Assembly: GCA_949318235.1 (NCBI GenBank)
Contig: OX439137.1
Coordinates: 6,122,641-6,186,640, forward strand
DNA length: 64,000 nucleotides
Direction: 5' to 3'
Source: Ecdyonurus torrentis
Lineage: Eukaryota > Arthropoda > Insecta > Ephemeroptera > Heptageniidae
Shown one piece after another: positions 60,201 to 64,000 of the stretch. The notes beneath the pieces were generated by a model, which did not search any database, was not told the DNA's origin, and saw only the letters and a list, made by a program, of their open reading frames with translations. Position 1 is the stretch's first letter. The number at the start of each line of letters is the position of its first letter. The translations under genes and the position numbers were made by a program.

Positions 60201-63200
60201 CATGACAATATTGTTGTATAATTAATTGCTTGCTTTTGTAAAGGAAATAAAAATCCTTATAATTCAAGTGTTATGAAAGGTACTAGTATTGTTTGGATGT
60301 CATTAATATTTTAATGTTAAAAGTAATACTGATGTGATGTTTCAGCTTGATACACAAGAGCAAAAGGAACAAGAGGAAGGAGCAGCAGAGCTAGGAAAGA
60401 AGGGCAAGATGAAGGGTCCAGGCGTGAAGGGTCCAGGCTCTAAGAAGATGATGCTGGCCAAGGAAACCATGCCTTCTCCAGCAGGCCATAGAGTTCAGCC
60501 CATGATAGATCCAGAGCTGCTGAAGAAGATTGAGAAAGCAGTGCAAGCCAAGGAGAACAAGGGAAAGAGGGTGAGTAACATGAAGTAACTACTAGGACTA
60601 AAAATAAGGTGTTCATGATTCTTGGATAAGATAACTACGTATATATTTTAGAGTGTCAACATGCAAAATTTTGCATGCTTGGAACTTTACTTTCACAAAG
60701 CCATTTTCACAATTACAATAGTTTTTGTCACTCTTATCTAATGGGTGTAAGGACTAACAGTTTTATTATTATTATTATTTTTTATTTATTTATTATTATT
60801 ATTTTTAATGGACGTAAAAAGTAGGCACAAGCATTTTTCAACTATAAATTTGTTCATAATTACTCGTGCTTTAAGGAAACATTTAGTGTAAGAACTTATC
60901 ATTTTCTAGTTGCTTATGCTTGTTTTTGTGTATTTTTTGCACAACATATTTAAAATACATTAGTTTTATTATTATTATTATTATTTTAATATGTTGAAAT
61001 GAAGGCAGGAAGTGTTGAAAGGGCTAGGGAGGTATAGACAGTGGATGCTCACATCCCATAGAAGACGTTACACGTTTGTGAATAAAAAAAAAAGTTAGTT
61101 CGTTGCACCACCACTCAAAGAGCAGCACCATCGAATGTGTGGCTTGTACCCCCAGCTGACGTCACATAGAGTTGTTGTGACGGCATGGCTGACGTCAACA
61201 TACTATTCGACGGTGCTGCCAATGAGGTGGTGGTGCAACGAACTAACTTCTTTTTTGATTTAATAACGTGTAACGACCTCTATGGGAAGTGAGCCCCCAC
61301 TAGGTTTAGAGTACTAAAGAGCTAAGGTAAACATTTGCCATGCAAAAGCAGTTCCGGTTATAAACCAAGTGCTTTTATATGAGATAAAATAAATTATAGA
61401 TATAGATATTTAGACAATGTTAACAAGGCTCAACAACAAAAGCTTGTTTGTAAACCTTGTATATCATTGTAATGCCTTTTAAATAATAGTGTGCATTTTT
61501 AGGGGCAAGGTAACAGGTTAACAAACAAACCTTAGGTAGTTATGAAAGTGGACAGGGATCTTTTGATTGTATATTTCATTCTACAAAATCAATATATTGA
61601 GTTGTGATATTTTGCAGACCAAGGTGAAGACTGAAGCTCCAGAAGATGATGAGATTGACGCCATGTTGAGCAACCTGAAGCCACTGGAAGAACGTCTCAA
61701 GAACTCACCTGAGATGATTGAGAAGCGACTACAGGCAAAGAAGAAAGGTAACATAATGTTCTTGTTTGCCAGCATCTCATAGTTAGCTCCCACATACACA
61801 CACAAATAATAATACATAATAATAATAAATGAAGATCTGTATTTAGATATGTAAATATTATTTTGTGATTCTGGTTGTACATTTCTTCTTCTTTAAGTAT
61901 AGAAATTAATTTAAAGAAAAATACATAGTGGTTAGGAGTTAGGATCAATAATAATAAAGAAAAGGATATAATTGCCAGTAAGGGCCTTACGCCTTACCAC
62001 AGTAGAAGTTCTATGGAGAGGTCAAAGTCTCACGTGGCACAGTTTTTTGTTATAAAAATGTTTCAAGTTTTGTAACAAAAATCTGTGTCACGTGAGACAT
62101 CAATCTCTCCGTAGAACTTCTACTGTGGTAAGGCCCTTGCTGGTAATTCTATCCTTTTCTTTATTATAATTGATTTGAGCATAGAAAGTATAACAAAATA
62201 ATTGACTAGTGCACAAAAAAGTAAAAAATAAATTATACTTTCTATGATCTGTTAAAAAAATTATATTAATGATAAAAAGACTACAGTAATAATAATAAAA
62301 AAAAATGTTGCACTAGCTTGTTGAATATATGAATGCAGTCACAATTACAATAATATTTGTACGAATATTGTGTTTCTTATGGTATAAATGTTTCAGAGAT
62401 GAAGCAGACAAAGCTACCCTTCAAAGCTGCCACCAAAGTCAAGAAGAACAAGGAGTTTGACTCCAGTCACTCTGATGAGTCAGGCAGTGACGTGGACTTA
62501 GATGAAAGTTTTGGAAGTGAATCTGCTGTCCCCAGAGCTGCTCCACGACGAGCTGCAGGTTAGTTACGTTGACCCATTGTTTCAATTATCACATTAAGTC
62601 ATATGATGTTTGTTATGCCAATCAAAGGAGAAAATAAGAGAGATTTAAAGGAGTAGTCAACGATGGTGTTTTTAATAGTGATCATTGTGTTATTAAACCT
62701 CCCAAAAAAAACGCGATCTCTAAATTGTGATTAGTAACGGCCTGAGAGGTACATCACAGTGGCCCCAAACCTACGTCACAGCTAAACTTGCTCTCACGTT
62801 AACTTGGTGCAAGAATGAGTTACTCTTATCTTAGCATAAATTATTTTGCTACATATCTGTAGGCGTAAAAATAGGCTATTTTATATACATAAAATTTTTA
62901 CAGCAAGCAGCGAGAGCAAAAATAAGAGTAACCATGCTCAAGCCAAGCTAGAGTGAGAGCAAGTTTAGCTGTGACATAGGTTTGGGGTCGCTGTAATGGC
63001 TTTTGCTCTTAGCTTGTTATATAATAAGAATATTAAAATAACGTTTTGGGGAGGTTTACTAACACAATAATCACTTAAAAAAAGCCATTGTTGACTATCT
63101 ATTTAAATAGGTAGAGAGAACTAGTGGAATGTTGTCCTTTAGCTTGGTGAAAAATGTTGCTAGCAAAGATATGTAGCCAAAATGTAATTATTGGTATGCT

Positions 63201-63588
63201 AATGGCTTTTACAGGTTATTTATTGGAATGTAAAAAGTTGATTCCCACAAAACCTTCACCAAATTAAGACCCATCTTGTCACCACAGACAGCTCCTTGCT
63301 AGTTTCCTTTATTCTTTCTTTTAATTTATCACTAAATAAATAACAAAAAACGTGTTAATTTAACCATTTACTACCTGTCAATTTATCATATGAATTATAA
63401 AGTTTTTTTTTTTTTTTTTTCTTCTTATATTACCTATATTTCTTTTCTTTTATCAATTAAGAATTAAAATTGATTAAAACATGTGTTTATGATATTTAAG
63501 CTGCCAAGGCCAAGTTCAAGTTTGACAGTGACGATGAATTTGACACTGATACTGAAGCCAGGACCACTGCCAATGGCAATCACAGTCC
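46300..63588 (+). CDS. TOP2: DNA topoisomerase II (type IIA), 3' end beyond window
   Basis: Cuts and reseals both DNA strands using ATP, as a nuclear homodimer, to decatenate and relax chromosomes. Exons: 46300-46444, 47027-47207, 48434-48887, 49390-49563, 50157-50396, 50630-50732, 51317-51639, 51789-51999, 52456-52565, 53391-53621, 53799-54059, 54708-54926, 55632-55831, 56650-56785, 58096-58253, 59383-59518, 59638-59847, 60346-60570, 61618-61747, 62397-62558, 63501-63588. The 1,365 visible codons join without a frame break. ATPase (GHKL) residues: E85 with N89/N93, [15 protein letters not shown] from 158, and the QTK lysine 375. TOPRIM: EGDSA from 457 and DQDQD 537-541. Cleavage core: PRYIFTML with catalytic Tyr about 801 (codon 54027-54029). 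The acidic/basic C-terminal domain, including ETMPSP, runs on after about 1,150 and is cut by the window edge. Lengths and spacings match animal TOP2A/B closely. Intron 9 uses a GC donor. Confidence 0.98.
46477..46638. mobile_element. Family J TIR element inserted in a (TA)n tract (TOP2 intron 1)
   Basis: Ends CGAGGGTGCTCCGCTATAAT and its exact complement, extending about 40 bp inward (TCCTAAGTCCA, TTGACCTTGA). (TA)n lies on both sides, as expected of TA-targeting Tc1/mariner-type MITEs. It begins only 32 bp after the exon 1 donor. Confidence 0.8.
47267..47400. mobile_element. Short inverted-repeat element (TOP2 intron 2)
   Basis: TTACAAAGCTGGAACAATGT near 47285 is inverted at 47361-47384, with a second inner pair TTCACATG / CATGTGAA. 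Confidence 0.55.
47586..47901. mobile_element. Family B palindromic TTAA element, copy 4 (TOP2 intron 2)
   Basis: TTAA at 47586; right end CGCCTTCAAG with one change from TTAA. The arms are almost identical, centred near 47743. Its loop is in the opposite orientation to that of copy 1. Confidence 0.85.
49787..49966. mobile_element. Family K palindromic element (TOP2 intron 4)
   Basis: Arms AATTACCAGCAAGG... CCACAGTAGAAATTCTATGG and their inverted copy; ends AGGACCAATAATAATAAA / TTTATTATTGATCCT. A second copy lies at 61.9 kb. Confidence 0.75.
52765..52980. mobile_element. Palindromic element L (TOP2 intron 9)
   Basis: CGATGGCTCCGCGGAA at the left mirrors TTCCACGGAGCCATCG at the right. Inner CGCGCGCCTCAAATTTG and ATCTGCGCTCTACGCCTCTC also have inverted partners. 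Confidence 0.75.
55188..55511 (+). mobile_element. Family A copy 5 (TOP2 intron 12)
   Basis: TTAA at 55188-55191 and 55508-55511; AGGAATAGACC at the left, GGTCTATGGCT at the right. It stands alone without family H. Confidence 0.8.
56040..56155. repeat. Repeat T, copy 2 (TOP2 intron 13)
   Basis: Same 120-bp segment as at 34.95 kb in the same orientation; no inverted ends seen. Confidence 0.6.
56349..56533 (+). mobile_element. Arm fragment of the hammerhead element with 13-bp target duplication (TOP2 intron 13)
   Basis: AAATTCACATAGG occurs at 56349-56361 and again at 56521-56533. Between them, most of the 159-bp insert is almost identical to the outer arm at about 26455-26603, ending in the ACCGCGATGG and AATACGC motifs. 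A 13-bp duplication suits target-primed or endonuclease-driven retrotransposition better than a cut-and-paste TTAA or TA element. Confidence 0.7.
57740..57932. mobile_element. Family E palindromic element, copy 4 (TOP2 intron 14)
   Basis: TATCGATCGTGTTGC at the left, GCAACAAGTTTGATA at the right, with the family's AAAATGTCTATCTC units and a diverged GAGCGCCATCTCC core. Confidence 0.65.
58435..59185. mobile_element. Inverted pair of family D elements (TOP2 intron 15)
   Basis: One copy at 58435-58742 in plus orientation and one at 58876-59185 in minus orientation, around a 130-bp spacer with its own inverted TTTGGCACTA / TAGTGCCAAA. The whole forms a 750-bp foldback, possibly one composite mobile unit. 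Confidence 0.7.
61065..61280. mobile_element. Palindromic element M (TOP2 intron 18)
   Basis: AAGTTAGTTCGTTGCACCAC mirrors GTGGTGCAACGAACTAACTT; CAGCACCATCGAA mirrors TTCGACGGTGCTG; two GACGTCA sites near the centre. Confidence 0.75.
61939..62173. mobile_element. Family K palindromic element (TOP2 intron 19)
   Basis: Same arms as the 49.8-kb copy but a longer centre, with a further inverted TTTTTGTTA...TAACAAAAA. Confidence 0.75.
62645..63106. mobile_element. Family C foldback TTAA element, copy 2 (TOP2 intron 20)
   Basis: TTAA at 62645-62648 and 63103-63106; ends AGGAGTAGTCAACGATGG and CCATTGTTGACTATC. Same family as the copy at 35.8 kb but diverged. Confidence 0.75.
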
Positions 63589-63784
63589 GTAAGTATCCTC
63601 AAGCTTATGTCAAGTTCTCACTGAAATATTTTATGTGAACCAAAAGTAAATAACAAAAATGTTACAAAGTGCATTGCATAGTACATAGTGCAACACTATG
63701 ACTTTTCTCCTTTTTCATTGGTGCACTGTAACTCTCATCCTCTCCTAATGTTATATTGCCAAATATGTGACATTACCAGGGTTC

Positions 63785-63905
63785 GGATTAAACCCGGTTT
63801 TTTTAATAAAACCGGCCGGCAGGTAAAACCGGGTTTTATAGCCCGTTTTTTTTTTAATAAAACCCGGTTTTTTAAGTAAAAAAACCCGGTTTTTTTTAAT
63901 TTTTG
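63785..63905. repeat. Cluster of AACCCGGTTTT palindromic motifs
   Basis: The core AAACCGG/AACCCGGTTT recurs about six times in 120 bp, in TOP2 intron 21. It may be a degenerate element edge or local amplification. Confidence 0.6.
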
Positions 63906-64000
63906 CCTAATTTTCACAATAATAACATAAAAATAATAAAATAATAAACTCGCATATTTTTTAGTCATTTGAAAAAAACAACAAAAAACCACATCAAATA

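Noticed and set aside
62474..62484. CTGATGAG as a further hammerhead core
   Set aside because: It lies in TOP2 exon 20 coding sequence (SDESGS) with no GAAA/GTC partner or stems.

Overview
This is an AT-rich, intron-rich animal nuclear segment. It holds three multi-exon protein genes, about 19 kb of non-coding sequence at the left end, and a dense load of short inverted-repeat transposons and microsatellites. I see no bacterial features. Two genes carry a ZAD (zf-AD) domain, a fold expanded mainly in arthropods, so an arthropod is the best guess. The long (CT)n and (CA)n tracts would suit a crustacean or another non-insect lineage, but that is inference.

Layout: 1-18.7 kb has no supportable gene. 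It contains old low-copy duplications (1.9-3.4 kb against 4.0-5.6 kb; 6.2-6.8 kb against 13.7-14.2 kb; 11.8-13.6 kb against 14.3-15.6 kb), several TIR elements and long microsatellites. From 28,669 down to 19,222 on the minus strand is a four-exon gene of about 1,409 aa. It encodes an N-terminal SIN3-type paired amphipathic helix (PAH), then a ZAD split over two exons, then a long disordered region. Head-to-head with it, 31,716-40,092 on the plus strand, is a six-exon gene of 911 aa with a THAP domain, a ZAD and 16 C2H2-type fingers. The roughly 3-kb gap between the two start codons holds a CRE-like site and an inverted CCAAT box. From 46,300 to the right edge on the plus strand is DNA topoisomerase II, with 21 coding exons visible and the 3' end outside the window. 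Its ATPase, TOPRIM and cleavage-core catalytic residues are all present.

Repeats: at least four families and one single-copy element are flanked by TTAA, as expected of piggyBac-type non-autonomous elements. They include near-complete palindromes, nested copies and neighbours sharing one TTAA. A 2.7-kb foldback element with mirrored arrays of 129/139-bp tandem units lies upstream of TOP2. In the large intron of the PAH-ZAD gene a 0.9-kb palindrome carries an apparently complete type-I hammerhead ribozyme, with a second variant hammerhead about 0.8 kb away. A related fragment with a 13-bp target duplication sits in TOP2 intron 13. Together these suggest Penelope-like or retrozyme-type retroelements.

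How the genes work together: the two ZAD proteins are probably transcription or chromatin factors. One looks DNA-binding (THAP plus fingers); the other looks like an adaptor (PAH, no visible fingers). ZADs commonly dimerise, so pairing between the neighbours is a testable idea, not a demonstrated fact. TOP2 is an unrelated housekeeping gene.
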